A stretch of DNA of 64,000 nucleotides from JAEUTH01 sp044230205. GTDB taxonomy: Bacteria; Bacteroidota; Bacteroidia; AKYH767-A; OLB10. A program made the translations under genes and the position numbers. Shown piece after piece: positions 1 through 9,522 of the stretch. The notes below the pieces were generated by a model that worked only from the letters and a program-made list of their open reading frames with translations, had not been told where the DNA came from and did not search any database. How positions within the stretch are numbered: position 1 is the first letter of the stretch; every line of letters starts with the position of its first letter. The stretch spans positions 100,522 through 164,521 of the forward strand of contig JBGARN010000001.1 of NCBI GenBank assembly GCA_044230205.1, in the 5' to 3' direction.

Positions 1-3000
1 TTCGTTAAACAGCAGCCAACTGTAAATGCCGGAATCGATCATACGTTTTGTTCCGGTGGTTCAGCACAGCTGGGCACAACAACCACCGCTGGTTATCTTT
101 ATAGTTGGGCTCCAGCCACTGGCTTAAGTAGCAGTTCGATATCCAACCCAACGGTTACTTTAACTAATGGAGGTTCAACACCAATTACAAATACCTACAT
201 CCTTACCACAGATTTAAACGGCTGTACAAATAAAGATACGGTAGCTATTACAGTAAATCCGACACCATTGTCTAATGCTGGTAATAATCAGTTTTTATGC
301 TCAGGCAGTTCTACAACAATTGGTACAATCTCTACCTCGGGCTATACATATTCATGGTCGCCTTCATCAGGACTTAGCAGTTCAACAGTTTCTAATCCAA
401 CTGTAACATGGATAACTTCTGGTGGACAACCCGATACGCTGAATTACACAGTTACTACAACGAATAGTTATCTATGTACATCTACTGACAATGTTCAGAT
501 TATTGTAAATGTGCTTCCAACAGTTACAGCAACCTCAAGTCCGGTTTCAATCTGTCCCGGAGCAAGTGCTACGTTAACTGCTACAGGTGCCAATCTTTAT
601 TCATGGGCTTTATTAACTAATCCCGGAACTCCAATTGGCACATCAAATCCATTTGTAGTGAATCCTACTGTTACAACAAGCTATATTGTAACAGGAACCA
701 ATTCGCTTAATTGCGTAAATAAGGATACGATAACTGTTACGGTTCTTGCGGCACCGGCAATTACTGCAACTCAGAATACGGACAGTATTTGTCCTTTGGA
801 TTCTGTTGTTTTATCAGCTTCTGGTGGTTTGTCTTATACCTGGACAACCCAGGCTTCACCTACTACCATTATCAGTTCGAATTCAAGTTTAACGGTTACT
901 CCCAGTACAACAACCAATTATATAGTAACAGGTACAGGGGCCAATGGTTGTACCAATAAAGATACAATTACGGTGAATGTTAATCCTGCTCCAATTTCTA
1001 ATGCAGGAAATAATCAGTCTTTATGTTCAACATCATCAATTACATTAGGAACATTGTCAACGAGTGGGTATACTTATTCCTGGTCGCCTGCAACAGGGCT
1101 GAGCAGCACAACAATATCCAACCCAACTTTGACTTTAAGCAACGGGACAAGTACTCCTGATACATCAGTTTACACTGTTATCACTACCAATCAATTTGGC
1201 TGTACATCATCTGATGATGTAACAATAATCACCAATCCTGTTCCTAATGCTGTTGCAGGACCTGATGTTACTTATTGTTCAGGACAAACAGTGCAACTTG
1301 GCGGACCTTCAGTGCCGGGATACTCTTATCTGTGGAATCCTTCTGCGGGTTTGTTAGGCCCAACTACAAGTAACCCAATAGCAACGCTAACTAATACCGG
1401 AACAGCTAATGATACTGTTCAATTTGTTGTTACTACAACATGGTTTGGTTGCATTGACAGAGATACAGTTGTAGTAATTATTAAACCTTTACCTCTTTCA
1501 AATGCCGGAACTGATCAGACAATTTGTTCAGGTGATACAGTTCAATTAGGTACTGCTTCTACAGCAGGTTATACTTATTCGTGGACTCCCGGTTCAGGCT
1601 TAAGCAATACGTCAATTTCCGATCCAACTGCAATCTTGAATGCATCAACCACAACTACTGTAACCTATTATGTTTCAACAACGCTAAATGGTTGTACTAC
1701 ACAGGACAGCGTTGCTATTACAATAAATCCTTTACCGGCTGTAAGTGCAGTTGCTAACCCTGCTTCGGTTTGTTTAGGTTCATCCGCTACATTAACTGCC
1801 TCTGGTGCTTCAAGCTACACCTGGGCATTACTTTCTAACCCGGGATCTGTTATTAGCACTTCTAATCCTTTCACGGTAAATCCCTCAGTAACAACTTCAT
1901 TTATTGTAACAGGAACAAGCACGGCTTTATGTGTGAATTACGATACTATAACTATTAATGTTAATCCACTGCCGAATGTAACAGCATCTGCACCAAACGA
2001 TAGCATTTGTTTTGGTGACAGCATTCTATTAAGCAGCAACGGTGCTTCAACCTACTCATGGCAAATATTAGGCGGAAGTGTAATAGGTTCAGGTAATTCA
2101 ATTACTGTTAATCCAACAGTAACCACTAGTTATGTGGTTACCGGAACCGATGTAAATGGTTGTGAAAACAAGGATACACTAACTATAACTGTAAACCCGG
2201 CTCCTACTTTAAATGGCGCAACCGGAACTTTATCTGTATGTCCGGGGGTTACGGGAGTTCCTTATTGGGTGAATAACCCTGATCCGAATTCTACTTATTC
2301 ATGGACAGTAACTGGCGGAACCATCGCATCTGGACAAGGACAGGACACCGTTTATATTGATTGGGGAGTGCAGGGAACGGGCACAGTTACTGTAACAGAA
2401 GCAACAGAATTTGGCTGTATATCACCTCCTGTTACCATTACAGTTAGTATCAATGTGATCCTTACACCACAGGCCCCAACAGGCACACCGGTTATCTGTG
2501 CTAATGACGCCCAAGGTTTGACGTATACCGTAATTAATACCCCTGGTTCAGTTTATACCTGGCATATATTAGGCGGAACTATTGTAAGTGGTAATTCAAC
2601 CAGTTCAGTTGTTGTTGACTGGACACAAACTGGCCCTGCTACCGGATACTTGTGGTATGATGAACAAAGTACAACAGTGGATACAGTTTGCTTTGGGGTA
2701 TCGGATACCTTCCAGGTAACAATTAATCCTGCACCGCTAACCTCTGCTGTACAAGGTCCTCCTCAGCTGTGCGTTTCTGATAGCACCAATCTTAGTGTAA
2801 CATCCACAACAGGGTCAACTTATCAATGGTACGCTACTGGTGGAAGTATCAATAGCGGACAGGGTAGCAATCAGATAGGAATTAACTGGGCTACTGCCGG
2901 TAACTATACCGTATCGGTGGTTGAGACCAATACCTATGGATGTGTAGGCGATTCGGTGTTCTTCAATATTGTTATTAATCCGTTGCCTGTGGCTAATGCG

Positions 3001-4185
3001 GGATCCAATGTTGCAATTTGTACCGGGCAAAGCACCAACTTATTGGCTACCGGTGGTACTATTTACAGTTGGAGTCCGTCTACCGGATTATCAGACACTT
3101 CTATTCCTAATCCAATTGCAAACCCGACTTCAACAACCACCTATGTGGTAACAGTTACTGATGCCAACGGATGTTCCAATACTGATGATGTAATTGTAAC
3201 TGTCAATTCATTGCCTGTTGTGGTAACTTCTGCCAATCCTGCTGCAATATGTATTGGTCAAAACACACAGCTCCAGGCTTCGGGCGGATCGGTTTATGCA
3301 TGGATACCAGCAACAGATCTGAATGATCCGGCAATTGCAACTCCTACAGCTACACCTTCATCTACAACCACCTATACGGTAACAGTTACAGATAATAATC
3401 TTTGCAGCAGTACAGCAAGCATTACAGTTACTGTTAATCCATTACCGGTAGTAACGGTTAGCAATGACACACTTATTTGTGACGGTTCATCAGTTACATT
3501 GCAGGCTGGTGGCGCATCAACATATTTATGGACACCTTCAACAGGATTGAACAGTTCTTCAGTTGATGCACCTGTTGCAAGCCCTAACAGCACAACAGTT
3601 TATACTGTTACCGGAACTGATGGCAATGGTTGCACCAATACCGGAGTGGTAACGGTAAACGTTAATGAGCAACCGGTAGCTGCATTTACGGATACTGCAT
3701 TGGCTTCCTGCCAGGGTATTAATGTACAGTTTACTGATGCCAGTATTGATGCCGATAGTTATTTCTGGAACTTTGGCGGAGGTGCTACTTCAACAGATCA
3801 AAATCCTGTTCATTTCTACAATTTTGGTGCAGATGCTACCGTAACATTAATAGTCGGTAATGGCGGAATTTGTTATGATACATTAACTGTACCACTTGAC
3901 TTGCTTGATTTAAGTGACTATCTGAAAAATACACCAAACGTATTTACACCTAACAATGATGGTAAAAACGATTGCTTTAGCTTAAATGGTTTGGGTGATT
4001 TTAAAGATTGTACCACCATTAAGATTTTTGACCGTTGGGGAAAAGAGGTATTCAGCAGCAGCAATTCAGAAAGTTGCTGGGATGGCAAGAACAAAAATGG
4101 GGATGAAGTATCTAATGGAACATTCTTCTATATAATTGATATAAGCGGCAAGCAATTAAACGGAACCGTATTATTAATACGATAG
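1..4185 (+). CDS. Giant Ig/PKD-repeat secreted protein with type B T9SS C-terminal domain (5' partial)
   Basis: The reading frame is open from base 1, so the gene begins before the window; 1394 residues are visible. It is built from tandem modules of about 75-100 residues, rich in Thr/Ser/Asn, with recurring motifs such as SNAGNNQ..CS, GYTYSWSP..GLSS and TVNPLP, as in Ig-like/PKD-like repeats of Bacteroidota adhesins. Near the end lies a PKD domain (around 3680-3900, FWNFGGGATSTDQNP). The last 85 or so residues (NVFTPNNDGKND, IFDRWGKEVF, WDGKNKNGDEVSNGTFFY) match the gliding-motility-associated type B sorting domain, which directs export by the type IX secretion system. It is probably cell-surface attached or released. 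A terminator follows at once. The ligand is unknown. Near-identical modules make this gene prone to misassembly. Confidence 0.9.
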   Translation, partial: FVKQQPTVNAGIDHTFCSGGSAQLGTTTTAGYLYSWAPATGLSSSSISNPTVTLTNGGSTPITNTYILTTDLNGCTNKDTVAITVNPTPLSNAGNNQFLCSGSSTTIGTISTSGYTYSWSPSSGLSSSTVSNPTVTWITSGGQPDTLNYTVTTTNSYLCTSTDNVQIIVNVLPTVTATSSPVSICPGASATLTATGANLYSWALLTNPGTPIGTSNPFVVNPTVTTSYIVTGTNSLNCVNKDTITVTVLAAPAITATQNTDSICPLDSVVLSASGGLSYTWTTQASPTTIISSNSSLTVTPSTTTNYIVTGTGANGCTNKDTITVNVNPAPISNAGNNQSLCSTSSITLGTLSTSGYTYSWSPATGLSSTTISNPTLTLSNGTSTPDTSVYTVITTNQFGCTSSDDVTIITNPVPNAVAGPDVTYCSGQTVQLGGPSVPGYSYLWNPSAGLLGPTTSNPIATLTNTGTANDTVQFVVTTTWFGCIDRDTVVVIIKPLPLSNAGTDQTICSGDTVQLGTASTAGYTYSWTPGSGLSNTSISDPTAILNASTTTTVTYYVSTTLNGCTTQDSVAITINPLPAVSAVANPASVCLGSSATLTASGASSYTWALLSNPGSVISTSNPFTVNPSVTTSFIVTGTSTALCVNYDTITINVNPLPNVTASAPNDSICFGDSILLSSNGASTYSWQILGGSVIGSGNSITVNPTVTTSYVVTGTDVNGCENKDTLTITVNPAPTLNGATGTLSVCPGVTGVPYWVNNPDPNSTYSWTVTGGTIASGQGQDTVYIDWGVQGTGTVTVTEATEFGCISPPVTITVSINVILTPQAPTGTPVICANDAQGLTYTVINTPGSVYTWHILGGTIVSGNSTSSVVVDWTQTGPATGYLWYDEQSTTVDTVCFGVSDTFQVTINPAPLTSAVQGPPQLCVSDSTNLSVTSTTGSTYQWYATGGSINSGQGSNQIGINWATAGNYTVSVVETNTYGCVGDSVFFNIVINPLPVANAGSNVAICTGQSTNLLATGGTIYSWSPSTGLSDTSIPNPIANPTSTTTYVVTVTDANGCSNTDDVIVTVNSLPVVVTSANPAAICIGQNTQLQASGGSVYAWIPATDLNDPAIATPTATPSSTTTYTVTVTDNNLCSSTASITVTVNPLPVVTVSNDTLICDGSSVTLQAGGASTYLWTPSTGLNSSSVDAPVASPNSTTVYTVTGTDGNGCTNTGVVTVNVNEQPVAAFTDTALASCQGINVQFTDASIDADSYFWNFGGGATSTDQNPVHFYNFGADATVTLIVGNGGICYDTLTVPLDLLDLSDYLKNTPNVFTPNNDGKNDCFSLNGLGDFKDCTTIKIFDRWGKEVFSSSNSESCWDGKNKNGDEVSNGTFFYIIDISGKQLNGTVLLIR

Positions 4186-4208
4186 TGATTTCAAAAAATA
4201 AAATCATA

Positions 4209-4238
4209 AAAGCCTCCTAATTCAGGAGGCTTTTTTTT
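4209..4238 (+). terminator. Rho-independent terminator after the giant repeat protein
   Basis: A perfect 7-bp stem, GCCTCCT (4212-4218) with AGGAGGC (4224-4230), a 5-base loop and a run of eight T. It lies 26 bases after the stop codon and separates the adhesin gene from the nucleotide-sugar genes. Confidence 0.9.
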
Positions 4239-4269
4239 ACATTCAACTTTTCGAATTATAAAGCAATTA

Positions 4270-4277
4270 TACCTTTG
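4270..4277 (+). promoter_or_regulatory. Putative -7 box (TAnnTTTG) of the nucleotide-sugar gene run
   Basis: TACCTTTG matches the Bacteroidota sigma-factor -7 consensus TAnnTTTG. It lies 35 bases before the GTG start of the UDP-xylose synthase gene and just after the upstream terminator. No good TTTG -33 box is seen; a CTTTTC stretch near 4247 is the nearest candidate. Confidence 0.6.
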
Positions 4278-4311
4278 CGCAACTTTTTAAATAACGACTA
4301 ACTTTTATTCT

Positions 4312-5289
4312 GTGGCATCAGCAAAAAAAGTACTTATTACCGGTGCTGCCGGTTTTCTCGGTTCCCATTTATGCGACCGTTTTTATAATGAAGGATTTAT
4401 GGTAATAGGCATGGACAATCTTGTTACCGGTGATATGCGCAATATTGAGCATTTGCTTAATCGCGAAAGATTTGAGTTTATCAATCATGATGTAACCAAA
4501 TTTGTGGATATAAATGGCGATATTGATTACATACTTCATTTCGCCTCTCCAGCAAGTCCGATTGACTATTTGAAAATACCAATACAAACTTTAAAGGTTG
4601 GTTCGTTAGGAACACACAATTTGTTAGGTCTTGCCGTTAAAAAGAATGCACGAATACTTGTAGCCTCAACATCTGAAATTTATGGCGATCCACTTGAGCA
4701 CCCACAAAATGAAGACTATTGGGGTAATGTTAATCCCATTGGTCCAAGAGGGGTTTATGACGAAGCCAAAAGGTTCCAGGAAGCATTAACCATGGCTTAC
4801 CATAATAAGCATGGCCTGGAAACGCGTATTGTAAGAATCTTTAATACCTATGGACCCCGCATGCGTTTAAATGACGGAAGGGCATTGCCTGCATTTTTTG
4901 GTCAGGCACTTCGGGGAGAAGATATAACTGTTTTTGGTGATGGCAGTCAGACACGGTCATTCTGTTATGTAGACGATTTGGTAGATGGTATTTTCAGGTT
5001 GCTGATGAGTAATTATGCTTATCCGGTAAATATCGGCAACCCTGATGAAATTTCGATTCGTGATTTTGCTGAAGAAATTATAAAGCTTACCGGAACAAAG
5101 CAAAAAGTTATTTATAAGGACCTGCCTGTTGATGATCCTAAACAAAGACAACCTGATATTACCAGGGCTCGCGAAATATTAGGCTGGCAGCCCAAAGTAT
5201 CACGGCAGGATGGATTGAAAATAACCTATGAGTATTTTAAGAAATTACCCAGGGATGAATGGTTTAAGCCGGTTCATAGTTTCAGTTAA
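4312..5289 (+). CDS. uxs: UDP-glucuronate decarboxylase (UDP-xylose synthase), extended SDR
   Basis: 325 residues, the usual length for soluble bacterial UXS. The N-terminus has the Rossmann motif TGAAGFLGSHL (NAD+ binding). The catalytic Tyr/Lys lie in PRGVYDEAKR, a sequence characteristic of UDP-glucuronate decarboxylases among SDRs, and RIFNTYGPRM follows. Enzymes of this family oxidise UDP-glucuronate at C4, decarboxylate it and reduce the product to UDP-xylose in the cytoplasm. The start is GTG at 4312, placed 34 bases after a -7 box; no ATG fits the conserved N-terminus. It is the first gene of a same-strand run of sugar-nucleotide genes. A 4-keto-pentose synthase is a less likely alternative. 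Confidence 0.88.
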   Translation: MASAKKVLITGAAGFLGSHLCDRFYNEGFMVIGMDNLVTGDMRNIEHLLNRERFEFINHDVTKFVDINGDIDYILHFASPASPIDYLKIPIQTLKVGSLGTHNLLGLAVKKNARILVASTSEIYGDPLEHPQNEDYWGNVNPIGPRGVYDEAKRFQEALTMAYHNKHGLETRIVRIFNTYGPRMRLNDGRALPAFFGQALRGEDITVFGDGSQTRSFCYVDDLVDGIFRLLMSNYAYPVNIGNPDEISIRDFAEEIIKLTGTKQKVIYKDLPVDDPKQRQPDITRAREILGWQPKVSRQDGLKITYEYFKKLPRDEWFKPVHSFS

Positions 5290-5364
5290 GCAGTAAAATA
5301 GATTATACTAAGCACTAGCCGTCCAACAGATAACCGGTGTGCTTCCATCTTTAAAGGTAAATTT

Positions 5365-5372
5365 TACTTTTG
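5365..5372 (+). promoter_or_regulatory. Putative -7 box (TAnnTTTG) before the acetyltransferase gene
   Basis: TACTTTTG fits the Bacteroidota -7 consensus and lies 22 bases before the ATG at 5395, suggesting an internal promoter in the sugar gene run. No convincing -33 box was found. Confidence 0.5.
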
Positions 5373-5394
5373 CACCTCTTTTAGAATTTTTCAG

Positions 5395-5967
5395 ATGGCA
5401 TACACATTTCACCCAAGTGCAATTATTGATCAGGGATGCAAAATTGGAGACGGAACCAAAATCTGGCATTTTAGCCATATAATGCCCAATTGCACTATTG
5501 GAAACAATTGTAACATTGGACAAAACGTGGTGGTAAGCCCTGACGTAGTGCTGGGAAATAATGTTAAGGTACAGAATAATGTTTCCATTTATACCGGGGT
5601 TATTTGTGAAGATGATGTATTTCTTGGTCCATCCATGGTATTTACAAATGTTATAAACCCACGAAGCGCAATAGCCCGCAAGAATGAATATAAAACCACA
5701 CTTGTTAAGCAAGGAGCTTCAATTGGAGCTAATGCAACAATTGTTTGCGGTAATACTATAGGCAGGTATTCATTTATTGGAGCCGGAGCAGTTGTAACTA
5801 AAAATGTTCCTGATTATGCTTTGGTTACCGGTAACCCGGCACGGCAAACAGGATGGATGAGTGAATATGGTCATAAGCTAAAATTTGATGAGGACGGAAT
5901 TGCAGTTTGTCCTGAATCAAAAGAGAAATACAAACTTGAAAACAATTCAGTAACCAAAATATCCTGA
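5395..5967 (+). CDS. wlbB: UDP-2-acetamido-3-amino-glucuronate N-acetyltransferase (WbpD/WlbB-like), left-handed beta-helix
   Basis: 190 residues made almost wholly of hexapeptide repeats (IGDGTKIWHFSHI, IGNNCNIGQNVVV, IGANATIVCGNTIG, IGAGAVVTKNVPDYALVTGNPARQ), the left-handed parallel beta-helix of acetyl-CoA-dependent sugar acetyltransferases. The opening pattern GTKIWHFSHI and the tail GNPARQTGWMSEYG are typical of WbpD/WlbB. That enzyme acetylates the 3-amino group of UDP-2-acetamido-3-amino-2,3-dideoxy-glucuronate, a precursor of di-N-acetylated uronic acids in O-antigens. Its partner oxidoreductase starts 25 bases downstream, which supports the call. The PLP aminotransferase that should act just before it is not in the window. 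Confidence 0.85.
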   Translation: MAYTFHPSAIIDQGCKIGDGTKIWHFSHIMPNCTIGNNCNIGQNVVVSPDVVLGNNVKVQNNVSIYTGVICEDDVFLGPSMVFTNVINPRSAIARKNEYKTTLVKQGASIGANATIVCGNTIGRYSFIGAGAVVTKNVPDYALVTGNPARQTGWMSEYGHKLKFDEDGIAVCPESKEKYKLENNSVTKIS

Positions 5968-5992
5968 CAGGACACTGCGGGTAAGCCATAAA

Positions 5993-7042
5993 ATGATTAA
6001 AAACAACAAACTAAAATTTGCCGTTATTGGTTGTGGCCACATTGGTAAACGCCATATGGAAATGGTTACGCGCAATGATGAGTGCGAATTGGTTGCTACG
6101 TGTGATACACAGCCTAAAGAACTGCTGAAACTGGAAAGTTATCCCGGTACATTTTATAACGATGCCAGACAGATGCTGGAAGCACATAATGATGTTGATG
6201 TAGTTTGCATATGTACTCCAAATGGTCTTCATGCCTCCAATGCTTTGCTGGCACTTGATTTTAAAAAACACGTGGTGCTTGAAAAACCTATGGCACTTAC
6301 CAAGGCAGATTGTGAGAAAATAATTTTTAAATCATTACAGGTTTCGCGGCAGGTATTTTGTGTGATGCAAAACCGTTATTCACCGCCAAGTGTATGGTTA
6401 AAAGAAGTGGTGGAAAAAAAGATTATTGGTGATTTGTTTATGATGCAGTTGATTTGTTACTGGAATCGTGATGAGCGCTACTATAAAAAAGGTAACTGGA
6501 AAGGAACCACTGATCTTGATGGAGGAACATTGTTTACGCAGTTCAGCCATTGGATAGATTTAATGTACTGGTTGTTTGGTGATATAAAAGATGTTAAAGC
6601 ATTATTTGCTGATTTCAATCACAGCCAAACTACTGCTTTTGAAGATTCAGGTATTGTGCAATTCAACTTTATAAACGGAGGCATGGGAAGTATTAATTAC
6701 TCAACTGCTGTTTGGGATAAAAACCTAGAAAGCAGTATGACTATAATAGGCAGCAAAGGCAGCATTAAAGTAGGCGGGCAATATATGAATGAAGTGGATT
6801 ACTGCCATATTAAGGATTATACTATGCCAAAGTTAGCTGAAACAAATCCCGCAAACGATTATGGCGATTATAAAGGCAGTGCAAATAATCACGGTTTTAT
6901 TTTTCAAAATGTAGTGGATACGTTAAAAGGACGTACCCATGCCACCACTAATGCATTGGAAGGATTAAAAGTGGTTGATATTATAGAACGTATCTACCAG
7001 CTTAACACGATAAAGAAAGAACCATTGCTGGCAGGCTCATAA
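5993..7042 (+). CDS. wlbA: Gfo/Idh/MocA-family oxidoreductase, WbpB/WlbA-like (UDP-GlcNAcA 3-dehydrogenase)
   Basis: 349 residues. An N-terminal Rossmann fold carries GCGHIGKRH, followed by EKPMALT, the signature lysine motif of the Gfo/Idh/MocA family, and an alpha/beta C-terminal domain. WbpB/WlbA enzymes oxidise UDP-N-acetyl-glucuronic acid at C3 using bound NAD+, forming the 3-keto sugar for transamination. Position between the wlbB-like and wbpA-like genes supports this assignment over other dehydrogenases of the family. The ATG at 5993 gives the normal N-terminus with the nucleotide-binding motif beginning about residue 11. Confidence 0.82.
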   Translation: MIKNNKLKFAVIGCGHIGKRHMEMVTRNDECELVATCDTQPKELLKLESYPGTFYNDARQMLEAHNDVDVVCICTPNGLHASNALLALDFKKHVVLEKPMALTKADCEKIIFKSLQVSRQVFCVMQNRYSPPSVWLKEVVEKKIIGDLFMMQLICYWNRDERYYKKGNWKGTTDLDGGTLFTQFSHWIDLMYWLFGDIKDVKALFADFNHSQTTAFEDSGIVQFNFINGGMGSINYSTAVWDKNLESSMTIIGSKGSIKVGGQYMNEVDYCHIKDYTMPKLAETNPANDYGDYKGSANNHGFIFQNVVDTLKGRTHATTNALEGLKVVDIIERIYQLNTIKKEPLLAGS

Positions 7043-7114
7043 ATAGAAAATACGTGTATAATACACGTTAGTTTAATAATTTAAAGAAGAAATTACTATC
7101 CCTCAGTTTTTATT

Positions 7115-8404
7115 ATGTATAACGATATCATTAGCAAGAAATCAAAAGTGGCTGTTATCGGCCTCGGATATGTTGGGTTACCTATTGCACTTGAGTTTGC
7201 CAAAATCGTTTCAGTTATTGGATTCGATATTAACAGCGAGCGCGTTAAGTTAATGCGCAATAAAATTGATCCAAGTGGCGAACTGGATGAAGCTGCATTT
7301 GAAAATTGTGATATAGAGTTTACTGATTCAGTTGATGAGCTGCGAAAGGCAAATTTTTTTATTGTAGCTGTACCAACACCTATTGACGATCATAAACTGC
7401 CGGATTTAAAGCCATTATTAAGTGCATCAAAAACTGTTGGACAGGCCATTAAGAAAGGTGATTACGTGGTGTTTGAATCAACCACTTACCCGGGATGTAC
7501 TGAAGATGACTGTATTCCTGTGATTGAAGAAACTTCCGGGTTAAGTTTTAAGACTGATTTTAAAGTTGGTTATTCACCTGAACGTATAAATCCTGGAGAT
7601 AAGGTACATACACTTCCCAATATAACAAAGGTAGTTTCGGGATGCGATGAAGAGTCGCTTGAAAATATTGCCAAAGTATACGAAATTGTAGTGAGGGCCG
7701 GTACACATCGTGCATCATCCATCAAAGTGGCAGAGGCTGCAAAAATTATTGAAAACACGCAACGCGATGTCAACATTGCATTAATGAATGAGCTTTCCAT
7801 TATCTTTAATAAAATAGGAATTAATACCTACGAAGTGCTGGAAGCTGCCGGAACCAAATGGAATTTTTTAAAGTTTTCACCTGGTCTTGTTGGAGGCCAT
7901 TGTATAGGTGTTGATCCTTATTATCTTACATACAAAGCGCAGGAATTAGGCTATCATGCACAAGTAATAAATTCTGGCAGGTATGTAAACGATTCTATGG
8001 GTTTTTACATTGCCAAGCAAACGGTAAAACGAATGGTTGCTGCAGGAAAAAATAATTCGGAAGCCAAAGTGCTGATAATGGGTGCAACATTTAAAGAGGA
8101 TGTGGAGGATATTCGTAATTCAAAAGTTGCCGACCTGGTTAACGAATTCAAATCATATGGTGTGGCTGTTGAAGTGATTGACCCACGCGCAAGTTCAGAA
8201 GAATTGAATCACGAGTACGGCTTCGGACTGGTAGAAAAACCGGCCAGTGATTATGATGCAATTGTATTAGCAGTTGCTCACAAAGAATACATGGGTCAAA
8301 ATGAAAATTACTTTAAATCATTTGCAGGTGAAGGATGTATTTTTATTGACATTAAAGGAATTTACAGAAACAAAATCAAAACAATGACATACTGGAGTTT
8401 GTAA
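7115..8404 (+). CDS. wbpA: Nucleotide-sugar 6-dehydrogenase, WbpA/TviB-like (UDP-GlcNAc/GalNAc to uronate)
   Basis: 429 residues with the three UDP-glucose/GDP-mannose dehydrogenase domains: N-terminal NAD-binding domain (VIGLGYVGLP, residues 14-23), central dimerisation domain, and C-terminal UDP-binding domain. The catalytic cysteine is C263 in GGHCIGVDPYYL. The motifs VAVPTPID and KVAEAAKIIENTQRDVNIA resemble the WbpA/WbpO/TviB branch rather than plain UDP-glucose dehydrogenase. The reaction is NAD+-dependent four-electron oxidation of C6. It would supply substrate to the wlbA-like enzyme encoded upstream. Whether the substrate is UDP-GlcNAc or UDP-GalNAc cannot be told. Confidence 0.87.
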   Translation: MYNDIISKKSKVAVIGLGYVGLPIALEFAKIVSVIGFDINSERVKLMRNKIDPSGELDEAAFENCDIEFTDSVDELRKANFFIVAVPTPIDDHKLPDLKPLLSASKTVGQAIKKGDYVVFESTTYPGCTEDDCIPVIEETSGLSFKTDFKVGYSPERINPGDKVHTLPNITKVVSGCDEESLENIAKVYEIVVRAGTHRASSIKVAEAAKIIENTQRDVNIALMNELSIIFNKIGINTYEVLEAAGTKWNFLKFSPGLVGGHCIGVDPYYLTYKAQELGYHAQVINSGRYVNDSMGFYIAKQTVKRMVAAGKNNSEAKVLIMGATFKEDVEDIRNSKVADLVNEFKSYGVAVEVIDPRASSEELNHEYGFGLVEKPASDYDAIVLAVAHKEYMGQNENYFKSFAGEGCIFIDIKGIYRNKIKTMTYWSL

Positions 8405-8425
8405 TTGTTCCAATCATTTTTTTCA

Positions 8426-9460
8426 ATGAACATATTAGTTACAGGTGGTACAGGATTTATCGGGTCGCACACAGCAGTTGAATTGCTGCTAAAAGGATTT
8501 AATGTGTTTGTTATAGATAATCTCAATAATTCACGTATTGAAGTAGTTGATGCCATTGAAAAAATTACCGGCAAAAAAATTTCCTTTCATCAACTTGATT
8601 GTTGTGACTATGATGCACTGAACAGTTTTTTCTCTGAAAATAAAATTGATGCTATCATACATTTTGCCGCACTTAAAGCAGTTGGTGAAAGTGTAGCCGA
8701 TCCATTAAAATACTATCGCAATAATTTAATTTCATTAATAAACCTGCTGGACGCCTGTGTGAAATTTGAAATCAAAAATTTTGTTTTCTCGTCTTCCTGC
8801 ACAGTTTATGGCGAGCCGGATTATCTGCCTATAGATGAAAAAGCCCCGGTTAAAAAGGCCGAATCACCTTATGGAAATACAAAAAAAATAGCTGAAGATA
8901 TTCTTGCTGATACTGCTAAAGCTACTGGTATTAAAATTATTTCATTACGATATTTTAACCCGGTTGGCGCGCATCCATCGGCATTAATTGGTGAGTATCC
9001 ATTAGGCAAACCCGCCAATCTTATGCCTGTAATTACGCAGACAGCAATTGGCAAATTAAAAAAACTGAGCGTATACGGAACGGATTATCCTACACGTGAT
9101 GGCAGCAATATCAGAGATTACATTCATGTAGTCGATCTGGGCGAGGCGCATGTTATAGCAGTTGAACGGCTGTTCGGAGGAAAATCAAAATCAGGGTTTG
9201 AAGTATTTAACCTGGGTACCGGAAACGGTATATCGGTATTGGAAATGATAAATGCATTTGAAAATTATACAGGTGTAAAACTTAACTACGAATTATCCCC
9301 TCGCAGGCCGGGCGATGTAGTGCAGGTATGGGCTGATACAAGCTATGCCAACCAGGAATTAGGCTGGAAGGCTAAACTTGATTTGAAAGCAATGGTTACC
9401 GATGCATGGCGATGGGAACAGCAATTAGCTTCAATGGAGCAATCTCTGGCAAAAAAATAA
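8426..9460 (+). CDS. galE: UDP-glucose 4-epimerase, extended SDR
   Basis: 344 residues from the ATG at 8426. A TTG seven codons upstream is open but would add residues not expected in the family, so the ATG immediately before the NILVTGGTGFIGSH motif is preferred. Catalytic SSSCTVYG (Ser/Thr) and YGNTK (Tyr/Lys) are present, with RYFNPVGAHPS and DGSNIRDYIHVVDL as in GalE. It interconverts UDP-glucose and UDP-galactose, and possibly the N-acetyl forms, through a 4-keto intermediate with bound NAD+. It starts 21 bases after the dehydrogenase stop codon, consistent with co-transcription. Confidence 0.9.
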   Translation: MNILVTGGTGFIGSHTAVELLLKGFNVFVIDNLNNSRIEVVDAIEKITGKKISFHQLDCCDYDALNSFFSENKIDAIIHFAALKAVGESVADPLKYYRNNLISLINLLDACVKFEIKNFVFSSSCTVYGEPDYLPIDEKAPVKKAESPYGNTKKIAEDILADTAKATGIKIISLRYFNPVGAHPSALIGEYPLGKPANLMPVITQTAIGKLKKLSVYGTDYPTRDGSNIRDYIHVVDLGEAHVIAVERLFGGKSKSGFEVFNLGTGNGISVLEMINAFENYTGVKLNYELSPRRPGDVVQVWADTSYANQELGWKAKLDLKAMVTDAWRWEQQLASMEQSLAKK

Positions 9461-9522
9461 CCCGGTGATTTTTTCACCTGGATCAATAAAATTTAAGCTC
9501 AATTTAAAATAGCAAGCACAGC

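Noticed and set aside
2815..3593. Antisense ORFs in the giant repeat gene
   Set aside because: Composition bias of Thr/Val/Asn repeats keeps reverse frames open; no domain features.
9461..9481. Terminator between galE and rfbB
   Set aside because: The 8-base arms have a mismatch and there is no T run after the hairpin; the genes probably continue as one transcript.
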